A program made the position numbers and the translations under genes. From QHXW01 sp963847515 (GTDB lineage Bacteria; Acidobacteriota; Terriglobia; Bryobacterales; Bryobacteraceae), in assembly GCA_963847515.1 (NCBI GenBank), contig CAWKAA010000007.1, positions 1,798,001 through 1,862,000 of the forward strand: a DNA stretch of 64,000 bases, given 5' to 3'. The notes below the pieces were generated by a model. It was given only the letters and a program-made list of their open reading frames with translations. It searched no databases and was not told where the DNA came from. Positions within the stretch are counted from its first letter, which is position 1; the number at the start of each line of letters is the position of its first letter. Shown here in pieces: positions 23,485 to 33,053 of the stretch.

Positions 23485-24402
23485 CTACGCTTCGACTTCC
23501 ATCTTAGCCAGCGCACTTTTCCCGCTTTGCCATTTGACTACCGCCACGCCGGTGAAGATAACGAGCATGGCCGCCGCCTCACGTTTTCCAAAATGCTCGC
23601 GATAAAACAGCCAGCCTAGGGCGACTGCAACCACTGAATTCGCGTACGGATAGATCGAGACCACAGCCACGGGCAGGCGGTCGAGTGCGTATGCGTAGGC
23701 GCTGTAGCCCACGATAGAGCCAAATATGACCAGGTAAAACAGCGCCGAGATGCCCCGCGCGCTCCATGCGATGTGGTGGCTGCTCGCAAACACCGCAAAG
23801 GGGAGAGCGGCGAGGCCGCCGGCCACTTGCTGGACCGCGCCGATCACGATAGGGTGCGAATCCACCTGCTGCCTGCGCTGATAAATCGACCCGGCCGACC
23901 ACGAAACCATTCCCACTTGCAGCAGCAAGAACCCGCCGAGCGCCGCGCGGTTGAAGCCTCCGGAGCCGATTCCACCCGAAACGAGAAGCGCCGCCCCTGC
24001 AAACCCCACAATCATGCCGAAAACGGTGGGGGCGTGCAGCCGCTCGCCGCCTGGCGCCATGGCCTCGATACCCACCAGCCAAAATGGAGACAACGTAATG
24101 ATCAAGCTCGCCAGACCGCTGGCAATTTGAAGCTCGGCAAAAGTGAGGCAGCCGTTGCCGATGCTCAGGATCAGAATACCGCTCAGGCCGGCCTTCCACA
24201 GATCCCTGCCGCGCGGCAGCCGCGCTCCTCGCACCAGTGCACCCGCGATCATGATCAGGCCGGAAAGAAGAAAGCGCGTCGAAATCAGAACGTACGGCGG
24301 GAACGTTTCCAGGCTCATGCGTATGCCAAGATACGTTGTGCCCCAGAAAAAGCAGACGGCGAGTAGAGCGAGATAGGCTTTGGCCCCAGGCGTTTGGCGC
24401 AA
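23485..24402 (-). CDS. DMT-superfamily (EamA) transporter
   Basis: A 305-residue membrane protein with ten predicted helices forming two EamA repeats: AYLALLAVCFFWGTTYLGIR begins the first and AALGGFLLLQVGMVSWSAGS the second. The conserved WGTTY and the C-terminal AVALGWLFYREHFGKREAAA are typical. The likely function is export of amino acids, purines or other metabolites; the substrate cannot be read. It is convergent with ychF, 4 bp apart. Its start region is divergent from the PfkB-type kinase. Confidence 0.85.
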   Translation of the reverse strand: MRQTPGAKAYLALLAVCFFWGTTYLGIRMSLETFPPYVLISTRFLLSGLIMIAGALVRGARLPRGRDLWKAGLSGILILSIGNGCLTFAELQIASGLASLIITLSPFWLVGIEAMAPGGERLHAPTVFGMIVGFAGAALLVSGGIGSGGFNRAALGGFLLLQVGMVSWSAGSIYQRRQQVDSHPIVIGAVQQVAGGLAALPFAVFASSHHIAWSARGISALFYLVIFGSIVGYSAYAYALDRLPVAVVSIYPYANSVVAVALGWLFYREHFGKREAAAMLVIFTGVAVVKWQSGKSALAKMEVEA

Positions 24403-24430
24403 ATTTCAGGGTAACATCGCAGTACTCCGC

Positions 24431-24436
24431 TAAAAT
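24431..24436 (+). promoter_or_regulatory. Candidate -10 box of the PfkB kinase gene
   Basis: TAAAAT ends 6 nt before the TTG start at 24443. No Shine-Dalgarno site fits between them, which suggests a leaderless transcript. Confidence 0.35.
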
Positions 24437-24442
24437 GAAATC

Positions 24443-25372
24443 TTGATCATCACGCTTACCGTAAACCCTGCCATCGATCGAACCATGACTGTGGAACGGC
24501 TGGTGTTTGAAGACCGGGTTTATATCACATCGAGCCACGATTCGCCCGGCGGACGTGGCATCAACGCGGCGTGCGTGATCCATTCGTTCGGCGGCAACGC
24601 CATGGCCATCGTCCCGGCCGGTGGCAAGTCTGGAACGTCTTTCAAAGACTTCCTGGTGGACTGTGGATTCAAGTTGGTGGTAGTTCCAGTCCGCCATGGG
24701 GTCCGGCACAACCTGATCATCACCGATCAGCAGGGCCTGACGCTCAAGTTGAACGAACTTGGCGGAAGGCTGGATAAGACGGAACTGGCCAGCATTGAGA
24801 AGGTGATTCGCTCCAAGCTCGGTCAGGCGAGCTGGTTCATGCTTTGCGGCAGCCTGCCGCCGGGCGTTCCCGCCAGTTTCTATGCGGAACTCATCACACT
24901 GGCGCGTAAGCGTGGCGTGAAAACTCTACTCGATGCCGACGGCGAGGCGCTCGAAGCCGGAGTCGAGGCCAAGCCGACCGTGGTAACGCCCAACCAGCAG
25001 GAAGCCGAGCGCCTGCTGAAGACCGCGCTGTTGACACAAACGCATTTCGTGGAAGCCGCCGTTCGGATACAGAGAATGGGCGCCGCGAGCGTGATCCTTT
25101 CTCTCGGCAGCCGCGGCGCCGTGGGCGCGTTCGATCACAAGATGCTCGAAGCCATTCCGCCGCGGGTCAACGCCATCGCTCCTATCGGGGCTGGCGATGC
25201 GATGGCCGCAGCATATACCTGGGCCATGGAGCGTAACAACGACTTCCGCGACGCTCTCCGCTGGGGTGTTGCGGCGGGTACCGCATCCGCCCAGCTTCCG
25301 GGCATGCACTTCGCTAGTCTCGAGCAAACCGAAGAGATTTACAAGCAAGTTGAAGTGCGGCATGTGGACTAA
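24443..25372 (+). CDS. PfkB-family hexose(-phosphate) kinase
   Basis: A 309-residue ribokinase-fold enzyme of the 1-phosphofructokinase/tagatose-6-phosphate kinase type. The substrate loop (SPGGRGINAACVIHSFGG) is present, as are the family blocks MLCGSLPPGVPASFYAELI and the C-terminal anion hole and catalytic Asp IAPIGAGDAMAAAYTWAME. It phosphorylates a sugar phosphate with ATP; the exact substrate is undecided. The start is TTG: the only nearby ATG leads to a stop. It is followed by murJ after 3 bp. Confidence 0.8.
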   Translation: MIITLTVNPAIDRTMTVERLVFEDRVYITSSHDSPGGRGINAACVIHSFGGNAMAIVPAGGKSGTSFKDFLVDCGFKLVVVPVRHGVRHNLIITDQQGLTLKLNELGGRLDKTELASIEKVIRSKLGQASWFMLCGSLPPGVPASFYAELITLARKRGVKTLLDADGEALEAGVEAKPTVVTPNQQEAERLLKTALLTQTHFVEAAVRIQRMGAASVILSLGSRGAVGAFDHKMLEAIPPRVNAIAPIGAGDAMAAAYTWAMERNNDFRDALRWGVAAGTASAQLPGMHFASLEQTEEIYKQVEVRHVD

Positions 25373-25375
25373 CGC

Positions 25376-27043
25376 ATGAGTCCGGTCGAGCCAATTGCCA
25401 AAGCCGCCGAGTCGAAACACCAGAGCGTCGTACGTTCCGCGGGTCTGGTCTCCGCCGCGATCTTCTTGAGCCGCATCACCGGGCTGGTTCGCGAGATTGC
25501 CATGGCCCGCCTGTTCGGCGCCGGCCAGGTCTACGACGCCTTCCTGCTGGGGTTTCGCATCCCGAATCTGACTCGTGATCTGTTCGCGGAGGGCGCGCTC
25601 TCTTCCGCCTTCGTTCCCATCTTTACCAAGTACCTGACAACCAAGGGAAAACGCGAGGCCGCCGAGCTGTCCAACCTAGTGGGCACCGCACTCATCGTCG
25701 TGGTCGGTTTGATGTGCGTGCTGGGTATGATTTTCAGCCCTCTGCTGGTAAACCTGCTTGCGCCCGGCTTCGCGGACGTGCCCGGAAAGTTTCCCCTGGC
25801 CGTCAAGCTGACACGCATGATGTTTCCGTTCTTGCTCTTGGTGGCGCTGGCGGCGCAGGCCATGGGAATCCTAAATTCTTGCAATCAGTTCGGCGTGCCG
25901 GCCCTCTCGTCCACTTTCTTCAACATCGGTTCACTCGGCTTTGGACTGGCGCTGGGTTTTCTGGTAGGCCCGCGAATGGGCTTCAGCCCCATTGAGGGCA
26001 TGGCATATGGCGTGGTGATTGGCGGCGCTTGGCAGTTGTTCTGGCAGGTTCCGAGCCTGATACGGGCAGGCTTCGTGTTCCGGCCGCGCGTGAACTTTGC
26101 CCATCCAGGGTTACGCAACATCTTGGAACTGATGGGTCCGGCCATCATCGGCAATGCATCCGTGCAGGTGAATGTCATGGTGAACACGAACTTCGCATCC
26201 AGCATCACCGACGCCGCTGGGCATGTCATCAATGGCCCGGTAAGCTGGCTGGGGTACGCGTTTCGCTTCATGCAACTGCCGCTGGGACTTTTCGGCGTAG
26301 CGATTGCGTCGGCCACGTTGCCTTCCATCTCCCGCAGTGCCGCGGTTGGCGATATGAGGGAGTTTCGCAGCACGCTGTCCAAATCGGTCGGCATGATCTT
26401 CTTCCTCACCATCCCTTCCTCCGTCGGTTTAGCTGTGCTGGGCGATAGTATGATCGCCGCCGTGTATCAAGGCGGGCGATTTCGTGCTTACGATACCCAC
26501 CAGACGGCGCTCGCTCTTGCCTGTTACTCCATCGGCCTGGCGGGGTATGGCGCCATTAAAGTTCTTGCCCCTGCGCTGTATGCGCTCAATGATGCCCGCA
26601 CGCCCATGTTCGTCAGCTTGGCTTCGATTTTGATAAATGCGGCTGCCGCTTCCACGATGGTGAAGCTGGCCGGCTTGGGGCACGCAGGCCTGGCTCTTTC
26701 CACGTCGGCCGTCGCGCTGTTCAGTTCCGTTGTGCTGTTTGAGGTGATTCGCAGGCGAATCGGGGGTGTCCACGGCCGGCAGTTGGCTGGAAGCTTTTTC
26801 AAGATCAGCGCGGCCTCGGTGCTCATGGGAGCGGCATGTGCTTTCACCAGCCACTGGATCGGACACTGGGCTGGTTTGTCGCGGCTGGCCCGAATTGGCG
26901 ATCTCGCCGTCTCCGTTCCCGTTGGGCTTTTGGTGTTTTACGGGACGGCGAAGTTGTTCCATTTGTCTGAGATCGAGTCGGCACACCGCGCATTTATCAC
27001 TCCCTTAGCGCGGCGTCTTGGATTCATCCATGTTAAGATTTGA
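25376..27043 (+). CDS. murJ: Lipid II flippase MurJ
   Basis: A 555-residue polytopic inner-membrane protein of the MOP superfamily with about 14 helices. Family blocks: AAIFLSRITGLVREIAMARL, FGAGQVYDAFLLGFRIPNLT, RDLFAEGALSSAFVPIFTKY and GPAIIGNASVQVNVMVNTNF. The Arg of SRITGLVRE and the Asp/Arg of the LTRDLFAEGA region are the conserved charged residues facing the lipid II cavity. It moves lipid-linked peptidoglycan precursor across the membrane. It probably shares an operon with the upstream kinase and the downstream coiled-coil protein. Confidence 0.9.
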   Translation: MSPVEPIAKAAESKHQSVVRSAGLVSAAIFLSRITGLVREIAMARLFGAGQVYDAFLLGFRIPNLTRDLFAEGALSSAFVPIFTKYLTTKGKREAAELSNLVGTALIVVVGLMCVLGMIFSPLLVNLLAPGFADVPGKFPLAVKLTRMMFPFLLLVALAAQAMGILNSCNQFGVPALSSTFFNIGSLGFGLALGFLVGPRMGFSPIEGMAYGVVIGGAWQLFWQVPSLIRAGFVFRPRVNFAHPGLRNILELMGPAIIGNASVQVNVMVNTNFASSITDAAGHVINGPVSWLGYAFRFMQLPLGLFGVAIASATLPSISRSAAVGDMREFRSTLSKSVGMIFFLTIPSSVGLAVLGDSMIAAVYQGGRFRAYDTHQTALALACYSIGLAGYGAIKVLAPALYALNDARTPMFVSLASILINAAAASTMVKLAGLGHAGLALSTSAVALFSSVVLFEVIRRRIGGVHGRQLAGSFFKISAASVLMGAACAFTSHWIGHWAGLSRLARIGDLAVSVPVGLLVFYGTAKLFHLSEIESAHRAFITPLARRLGFIHVKI

Positions 27044-27049
27044 GTAAGG

Positions 27050-27805
27050 ATGCTGCCCGATCTAAAGTTGGCGGTCCGGTTACAAGATATTGATAACCGG
27101 GTCGCCGAGTTGACCAAAGAAGTTTCCTCCCTTCCCAAGCACATTGCTGAAATCGAAAAAAAGTTGGAGTCGCATGAGCGCAAGCTGGAAGCCGACCGCG
27201 CGGCGCTCACCGCCAACCAGAAGGACCGGAAGCGCTTCGAAGCCGAGATCCAGGTGCAACAGCAGAAGATCTCGAAACTCAAGGATCAAATGCTGGAAGC
27301 GAAGACCAACGAGCAGTACAGGGCATTTCAGCATGAAATCGAGTACTGCGAAACAGAAATTCGCCGCGCTGAAGACGGCATCCTGGACCTGATGACCGAG
27401 TCCGAACCCTTGGAGCGCAATGTGAAAACCGCGGAAGGGGCGCTCAAGCAGGAAAAAGCTCAGGTCGATGCGGAAAAACATCAGGCGCGGGAGCGCACCG
27501 CTAAAGATCAGCGGGAGCTGGACGAACTTAACGCCGACCGCAAATCCATCGCTATGCAGATGACGCCCAATGTGCTGGGCGCATACGAAAGAGCGCGCAA
27601 AATGCGGCGTGGAATCGGCGTGGCGGAAGCGGTGGACGGCCGCTGCTCACAATGCCATATGGCGCTGCGGCTGCAGTTTTTTCAGGACCTGAAACGCGGC
27701 GAGCGCGTGATGCAATGCGAAAGCTGCAACCGCATTTTGTTTTACAATCCTCCTCAGACGGTCGAGCACCTGGCGGGCGAAGTCGCGCCGGCCGCGCGCA
27801 GTTAA
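27050..27805 (+). CDS. Coiled-coil protein with C4 zinc ribbon
   Basis: A 251-residue soluble protein. About residues 10-170 form a long antiparallel coiled coil (LPKHIAEIEKKLESHERKLE, and KDRKRFEAEIQVQQQKISKL). The C-terminus carries a C4 zinc ribbon: DGRCSQCHMALR and VMQCESCNRILFY. This layout is the CT398/zf-RING_7 type, conserved in many phyla and associated with flagellar/type III export or RNA metabolism in some. AAGG precedes the ATG and it lies 6 bp after murJ, so it is likely co-transcribed. Confidence 0.8.
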   Translation: MLPDLKLAVRLQDIDNRVAELTKEVSSLPKHIAEIEKKLESHERKLEADRAALTANQKDRKRFEAEIQVQQQKISKLKDQMLEAKTNEQYRAFQHEIEYCETEIRRAEDGILDLMTESEPLERNVKTAEGALKQEKAQVDAEKHQARERTAKDQRELDELNADRKSIAMQMTPNVLGAYERARKMRRGIGVAEAVDGRCSQCHMALRLQFFQDLKRGERVMQCESCNRILFYNPPQTVEHLAGEVAPAARS

Positions 27806-29529
27806 GGCCGTAGCGGATACGGCGAGACCATCGGCGGGTTGGCATCAGCCTGCACCAGCCATACGCGGCGATCGTTGAAATAACGGATCAGCTCGCGATT
27901 GCTTGCCTCGTCCAGTTCCCGCGCCCACACGACTCTCGCTCCGTCGATGGACGCCTTGTTGTAGACCCACTCTTCGAAGAAATTATGGCCGTGCGCATAA
28001 CGCACGATCGCCAGCTGGCGTCCCGGTTCCTGCTCTAACTGCGCTGCGATTCTGGCCCGTTCGGTGTTGCCGGGCCGCGTGTAATACCAGGTCATGGGCC
28101 AGTCGGGCGGCATATAGAAACTGAGTGGCTGGGCGCAAACACGAACCAGTACCATTCCCAGGCAGAGCACGGGAACCGATCGCGCAAGCAGCAATCCGGT
28201 TGTCTTTCCGCGCCATCGCCAGACGCGCAGATGCCGCAGCCCTTGCAGCACGATGGCATAGGTCAGCCCGGTAATGGGCGCCGCGTAGTGCGCGTAAAAC
28301 CAGGTGTTCAAGCTCAAACCAGCCAGGAAAACGCCGCCGATGATCACCAATGGCCGCATCCGCCGGTCCTTCACGATGCACGGCAGGAATATCAGAGGCA
28401 CAGTCAGTGCTGGCCCGAGGAAGAACATCCAAAACGCACCGATTTTTCCGATGGTGTTCTTCGCCAGGCCGAGCGGCGTCTTGGCCTCCATGAATTTGGC
28501 CAATTCCCAGCCGACATAAAAGTCGCGCATCTCCGGGTTCCGGTACACCGGAGCAGGGTTGGGATGTTCCCAGAGAAAGATGCGTGCCGGCGCATATTGA
28601 TCGCGAGCGACTTGGTACGGCATGCGGAACGGACTGCCGGTGACGCGCCAGTAGTAGTAGCCCATGCCCGCGCCGGCGGGCGCCAGAATGAGCAGCGCGG
28701 GCAGCACAGTGCGAATCACCACGATCTTCAGCGCTGGGCCTCGTTTTTTTACGATCCAGGCCAGCAGAAAAATGCATACGGCAAGACTGAGCAGGAATCC
28801 TTCGTAGGGCCGGCTGTTCGCCAGTATTACTATGCCGCTCGCCATCAGCAGCGTATCGCGCAGTCGCGTCCGGCGCATGATGCGCGGCAGCGCCCCCAAA
28901 ACCAGCAGCCCGCCGATGGCCGGTACCGCTCCGCCCCAATAGCTATTTATCCAGTAGCCGAACAAACCCAGGCGCATTACCGCGAGCACGCCACCCAGCA
29001 GCGCCCAATGCGGCGGCAGCCAGGCCTGCAGCATCCAGCAGACCAGCGCGCACATCAACCCCACGCTGGCATAGACCCCGGCCCATTCGTGTCCCGCCAC
29101 TATTTTGCCCGCCGCCAGGATCATCCCTTGCCCCAGGTGGTACATCGAGGCATAGGTCGGACGCTGAAGGATGTGCATGCTTTCGAAGTGAACCCACATC
29201 GGATGCGTGGGGTTGGTCAGCCGGCCGGAAGCGAAAGTGTCCGCGGCCAGAAGATAGCTGAACTCGTCGGTAATGACGGGCGCGCGGATGGGCAGCAGGG
29301 GCAGCAGCGCCGCGCGCCCCGCCAGGGCGGCCAGCCCCGTGCACACAACGGCCAGCCTGCGCCTGCGCGCGAGGTTGCGGAAAGCCATCTCTGCGGCGGC
29401 CAACCAGTGCTCAGCAAAACGGGGCGTCGAGAATGCGAGCTTTGCCAGGATCAGCAACGCCAACAGTTCTATGAGATATATCGAGTACCGGATTGTGGCG
29501 ACGAGCAGCCAGGCTAGGACTTGGGACAT
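27802..29529 (-). CDS. GT-C-type membrane protein (ArnT/GT39-like)
   Basis: A 575-residue protein with about 11 transmembrane helices. An early periplasmic loop carries the GT-C-type acidic motif in APVITDEFSYLLAADTFASG, followed by RLTNPTHPMWVHFE. This resembles polyprenyl-phosphate sugar transferases of the ArnT/GT39/GT83 group. A C-terminal soluble part (from about residue 480: GRQLAIVRYAHGHNFFEEWV) is periplasmic. The donor and acceptor are unknown. It overlaps the convergent zinc-ribbon gene by 4 bp. The GT2-methyltransferase gene lies upstream on the same strand, so the two may act on one cell-surface glycan. Confidence 0.7.
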   Translation of the reverse strand: MSQVLAWLLVATIRYSIYLIELLALLILAKLAFSTPRFAEHWLAAAEMAFRNLARRRRLAVVCTGLAALAGRAALLPLLPIRAPVITDEFSYLLAADTFASGRLTNPTHPMWVHFESMHILQRPTYASMYHLGQGMILAAGKIVAGHEWAGVYASVGLMCALVCWMLQAWLPPHWALLGGVLAVMRLGLFGYWINSYWGGAVPAIGGLLVLGALPRIMRRTRLRDTLLMASGIVILANSRPYEGFLLSLAVCIFLLAWIVKKRGPALKIVVIRTVLPALLILAPAGAGMGYYYWRVTGSPFRMPYQVARDQYAPARIFLWEHPNPAPVYRNPEMRDFYVGWELAKFMEAKTPLGLAKNTIGKIGAFWMFFLGPALTVPLIFLPCIVKDRRMRPLVIIGGVFLAGLSLNTWFYAHYAAPITGLTYAIVLQGLRHLRVWRWRGKTTGLLLARSVPVLCLGMVLVRVCAQPLSFYMPPDWPMTWYYTRPGNTERARIAAQLEQEPGRQLAIVRYAHGHNFFEEWVYNKASIDGARVVWARELDEASNRELIRYFNDRRVWLVQADANPPMVSPYPLRP

Positions 29530-29598
29530 TGGAACAGACAGAGACCCTGGAGCTTGTTGAAAAACGGTGAGAGGCAGCCCCGCCCGGTCTGCCGTGCG

Positions 29599-31167
29599 TC
29601 AGCGCCGGTTGGGTGCACTGGCGTCTGTGCCCGCCGATTCCAGGATGGCTGCCCTGATACTGGATTGCTCCTGCGAGAGCTGCAGGAGCGATTTTAATAA
29701 GGGCTGCGGTTTGACTCGCATGAAGATCTGATACGAAAACAGCCCTCTCGAAATCCGGATCAGAAACTGATTGACGGCCAGGAGGGCCCGGCTCAAGAAA
29801 TTGTCACCAATCGCCAGCGGAAAAGGTCCCGGCACTCCCTTGGTTTCCAGTACCGTGAAGCCAGCCTGCTCCAGCGCGCGACGCAGAGACGCAAAGGTGA
29901 ACAGGCGAGTGTGGGTCACGTCGAGGATACCGCGTTTTCCGTAATTAAACTGGCCGAGCATCAGCATCAGACGAGTGATGAAGCAGGCGACGTTTCCGGT
30001 GCTGATCAGAAGCTCGGTGGATGTGCTCCGCGCCAGGTCCTGCCTGAGTTGCTCGAGAAATGTCTCGGGCCTGTTCAAGTGCTCGATAACGTCCAGCATC
30101 AAGACCACGTCATATCCGTCAGCCGGGATATGCGGAACGCCGATATTCAAATCGTGAATCTGAAATTCGTCCAGGCCCCGGATTGAAATCTCGTTAATAT
30201 CGACGGCTGAAACGAAGCATTGTTTCTGGTCCTTCAGCACGGCGCCCATGTAACCGCCGGCGCAACCCAGATCCAGGACGCGCGACCCCGGCCGCACGCG
30301 CTCTAGAGCCAATGTGTGAGGGCTGGCATAGCCGAGTTTGAGCCTATAGGGAGACGATGTTTCGGGCGGCGCACAGTCGAAGCGGCGGTCGTAGAACAGG
30401 CTCAGCTCCTGCAGCCGTGCTTTCAAAGCGGCGATCAAGACATCCCATGCGTATTTTAGCCCGTTGACGTGACAGATTTCGTCGCCGTAGTACGTGGGAA
30501 TCGGCAGCTCCTTGATTGGCTGCCGGGCGATCAACAGTTGGACGATGATTTCGGTGTCGAAGGGGAAGCCGTTCGAATTCCGGTCGAAAGGGATCGCTTG
30601 TAGAGCCTGAATCGAGTAGATCCGGTACCCGGAATGAAATTCGCTCAAACTCGCGCGTAGCAGCCTGTTTTCAATCCACGTCAAAATTTTATTGCCGACG
30701 AATTTGTACGCTGGCATTCCGCCTCGCAGAGCGCCCATGCGAGTGAGCATGCGCGAGCCGAATACAGCAGTCGCTTGACCCGTTCGCAAGGGCTCTATCA
30801 GCATAGGAAGGCACTCGGGAGCATATTGTCCGTCTCCATGCACCAGGGCGACGAAATCGAAGCTATTTTCGATGGCGTACTGGAACCCAAGCTTCTGGTT
30901 ACCGCCATATCCCTGGTTCACGGGATTGAAAAGCACATGGATCGGGAACGCTGTGTCTTCTTCTTTTTTTACGCCAAGGCTCCGTGAGAACGTGGCGTCC
31001 TGAGAGGCATCATCAATGATGAGCACTTCGACCCGGTATAGGCTGGAGAGTTCCGCGGGGATGCGGCGTACCACGCTGCTGATGGTCTTCTCGGCGTTGT
31101 AGGCGACGATAAAGACCAGCACGCGGGGCTTGAGATGATCCAGCGAGTTGGCGGGGACACCATTCAT
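29599..31167 (-). CDS. Fusion of GT2 glycosyltransferase and SAM methyltransferase
   Basis: A 522-residue two-domain protein. Residues about 10-260 are a GT-A-fold GT2 transferase (VLVFIVAYNAEKTISSVVRR; the DDAS motif in VLIIDDASQDAT; the DxD-like LVHGDGQYAPE; then HSGYRIYSIQALQAI), of the dolichyl-phosphate mannose synthase-like group. Residues about 285-430 are a class I methyltransferase: motif I RVLDLGCAGGYMGAV, acidic end AVDINE, then DVVLMLDVIEHLNRPETFLE. A final amphipathic region (about 455-500) may contact the membrane. It probably transfers a sugar to a lipid carrier and methylates a glycan intermediate. Both domains look complete. Confidence 0.85.
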   Translation of the reverse strand: MNGVPANSLDHLKPRVLVFIVAYNAEKTISSVVRRIPAELSSLYRVEVLIIDDASQDATFSRSLGVKKEEDTAFPIHVLFNPVNQGYGGNQKLGFQYAIENSFDFVALVHGDGQYAPECLPMLIEPLRTGQATAVFGSRMLTRMGALRGGMPAYKFVGNKILTWIENRLLRASLSEFHSGYRIYSIQALQAIPFDRNSNGFPFDTEIIVQLLIARQPIKELPIPTYYGDEICHVNGLKYAWDVLIAALKARLQELSLFYDRRFDCAPPETSSPYRLKLGYASPHTLALERVRPGSRVLDLGCAGGYMGAVLKDQKQCFVSAVDINEISIRGLDEFQIHDLNIGVPHIPADGYDVVLMLDVIEHLNRPETFLEQLRQDLARSTSTELLISTGNVACFITRLMLMLGQFNYGKRGILDVTHTRLFTFASLRRALEQAGFTVLETKGVPGPFPLAIGDNFLSRALLAVNQFLIRISRGLFSYQIFMRVKPQPLLKSLLQLSQEQSSIRAAILESAGTDASAPNRR

Positions 31168-31753
31168 ACACTATTGAAAGAACATTACGTCGCTGAATAT
31201 ATTGCCGCCGGACGTGACGCAGGGTCCGCAAACCCCCCGGTACGAGTTGGGCGCGATGCTGCTCACCGGCGTTGTGATGGTTTTTACGTCGACGGCAACA
31301 ACATGCCTCGCCGCCTCCCAGACCGGTCTATCGGCGGCATCCTGATTGCCGTTGAGGCAGAACTTCAGCGTCATCTCCGGCTTGTCCCAGATCGCCTTCT
31401 GACAAACTACCACGGTACCACTTCGCTCCGAAACACAATGCGCAACGTCATAACGCCCCCCGGGATATCGCTCCTAAGAGTGATCCGCCGCGTTCCCTTC
31501 TGGCTGGCTCCAACCGCCCCGGCACTTTTGCTGAACGCGAAGACTGCACGAAAAACTGCGCACGAAAACGCGGCTTTGGATGGTTCAGCAAGATCTTGCC
31601 TTTATGCGACGTGCAAGCGGCTGAAAAGGACGGCGTTAGTATCGATCGGCGAGTGATCGAGGCTATACCAATACTAGTAAAGGCTCAATCCGGGGCTCAA
31701 TGTTGAATATGGTTGCCATCCGTGCATTACCGGTGGTTAACCGTTCAAGCACT
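31168..31753. other. Gene-free stretch
   Basis: Open frames exist on both strands (31135-31656 plus; 31171-31413 minus) but none has a ribosome-binding site or a recognisable fold. The minus-strand segment AIWDKPEMTLKFCLNGNQDA looks protein-like and may be a gene scrap. Confidence 0.35.
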
Positions 31754-32929
31754 TCAGGAAACGCGTCCGTCCGCTCCCAGATAGACCTGGCGATGCTGGT
31801 GAAATGCGAGGTTAGCCAGATGGGGGCCGGCTACGGCGTTGGCTCCGACTTCAACCGGGGCGTTCGGCTCCTTGCGCGACTTCACACAATCCAGAAAATT
31901 CTGAATGTGCGACTCAATCGGGATCGTGGCGGCGAGCTTTTCGACCGGCTCGCGATTATCTTTCCAGGGCTCTTTCCAAATGCGAAAGCCATCCTCGTCC
32001 ACAATCATCGTGCCTTTGTCGCCCTGGAACTGGATAGACCATCCGTTGTCGTATGAATTTGAGTAGTTCAGAGTCCAGGTGGCCATGAAGTCGGGATACT
32101 CGAAGACGGCGCAGAAAACATCCGGCGTCTCGGCGCCGATCATCTTGGCCACCTGGCCGTAGGAAATGGCCGATCGTGGAGGCCCGGAGTTAGTGAACCA
32201 CTGCACCACGTCCATCAAGTGGGTGCCCTGGTCGGTCATATTGCCGCCGGAGTAATCCCAGAAGTAGCGCCAGTAGCGAAAGCGCTTCGGTTCCATTTCG
32301 TGATCGCGCGCCCCACCGAGGAAACGCTGCCAGTCCAGCTTTCCCGGAAGTGGAGAATTGTCGAGTTCCTTGGCGATATTCCAGTTCCACTGCGGTTTGA
32401 CCATCGTGATTTTGCCTAGAATGCCGCCATCCACAAGCTGCTTGCCCTTAATGACCGGCTCGGCGCTGCGCCGCTGCATGCCTACCTGTACGATCTGCTT
32501 CGTGCGCCGCACGGCTTGCACGATCTTTGCGCTCTCTTCCAGGGAGTGCGACATCGGCTTTTCGAGATAGACATCTTTCTTGGCGTCGAGCGCAGCCTGC
32601 AAACACGGATAGTGCTGGTGGTCCGGTGTGGCGATGACGACCGCGTCTATGCCCTCCTGCTGCAGAAGTTCCCGGTAATCCAGGTACTTCTTGGCCCCAG
32701 CAGCGTTGGCGAGAGCTTTCTGGATGTTCGGCTCATAGACATCGCATACCGCTACACACTCGGCGCCGAGCTTTTGAAAATTCTGGCTGAGATACCGGCC
32801 GCGCCCGCCTGTTCCAATGACGCCATACGCGAGGCGGTCGTTCGCGCCAAATACCGAGCGCGGCACGAACATCGGAGAGCCTGCCAACGTGAGTGAGGTT
32901 GCCAGGAACTTGCGGCGATCCTGTTCCAT
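31754..32929 (-). CDS. Tat-exported Gfo/Idh/MocA family oxidoreductase
   Basis: A 391-residue protein with a twin-arginine signal (MEQDRRKFLATSLTLAGSPM). The Rossmann domain begins LAYGVIGTGGRGRYLSQNFQ and holds the family motif DAVVIATPDHQHYPC and the catalytic EKPMSHSLEESAKI. The C-terminal alpha/beta domain includes WDYSGGNMTDQGTHLMDVVQ with the conserved His. These enzymes use NAD(P) on sugars, inositols or glycosides, and export with bound cofactor is typical of the Tat-signal branch. AAAGGA lies before the ATG. A second family member is at 54616. Confidence 0.85.
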   Translation of the reverse strand: MEQDRRKFLATSLTLAGSPMFVPRSVFGANDRLAYGVIGTGGRGRYLSQNFQKLGAECVAVCDVYEPNIQKALANAAGAKKYLDYRELLQQEGIDAVVIATPDHQHYPCLQAALDAKKDVYLEKPMSHSLEESAKIVQAVRRTKQIVQVGMQRRSAEPVIKGKQLVDGGILGKITMVKPQWNWNIAKELDNSPLPGKLDWQRFLGGARDHEMEPKRFRYWRYFWDYSGGNMTDQGTHLMDVVQWFTNSGPPRSAISYGQVAKMIGAETPDVFCAVFEYPDFMATWTLNYSNSYDNGWSIQFQGDKGTMIVDEDGFRIWKEPWKDNREPVEKLAATIPIESHIQNFLDCVKSRKEPNAPVEVGANAVAGPHLANLAFHQHRQVYLGADGRVS

Positions 32930-32951
32930 GGAAAATCCTTTCTTTGCGCTC

Positions 32952-33053
32952 TACTATATCGCAAGATTGCGGCGGAGCAGGGGAAGAAGTTGGCCGTATC
33001 CGACCTTCGGAATGCCTTGACGGCCTTGCCGCCAGAGATCACGGCAACTTCAT
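32952..33053 (-). pseudogene. hicA: hicA toxin remnant
   Basis: Directly after hicB, overlapping as ATGA, an ATG opens MKLP and then stops because a base is missing. In the shifted frame it reads VISGGKAVKAF, then after another shift KVGYGQLLPLLRRN and a stop. The HicA consensus begins MKLPxxSGKxVVKALxKxGY, so the match is clear, but the double-stranded-RNA-binding part with the catalytic His is missing. Confidence 0.6.

Noticed and set aside
23579..24709. 376-codon minus-strand open frame over the DMT transporter and kinase
   Set aside because: An out-of-frame shadow of the EamA transporter; its composition (Arg/His-rich) is typical of an antisense or shifted frame in GC-rich DNA.
28231..29517. 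428-codon plus-strand frame opposite the GT-C membrane protein
   Set aside because: Gln/His/Arg-rich composition and full overlap with a well-supported gene; a GC-rich antisense shadow.
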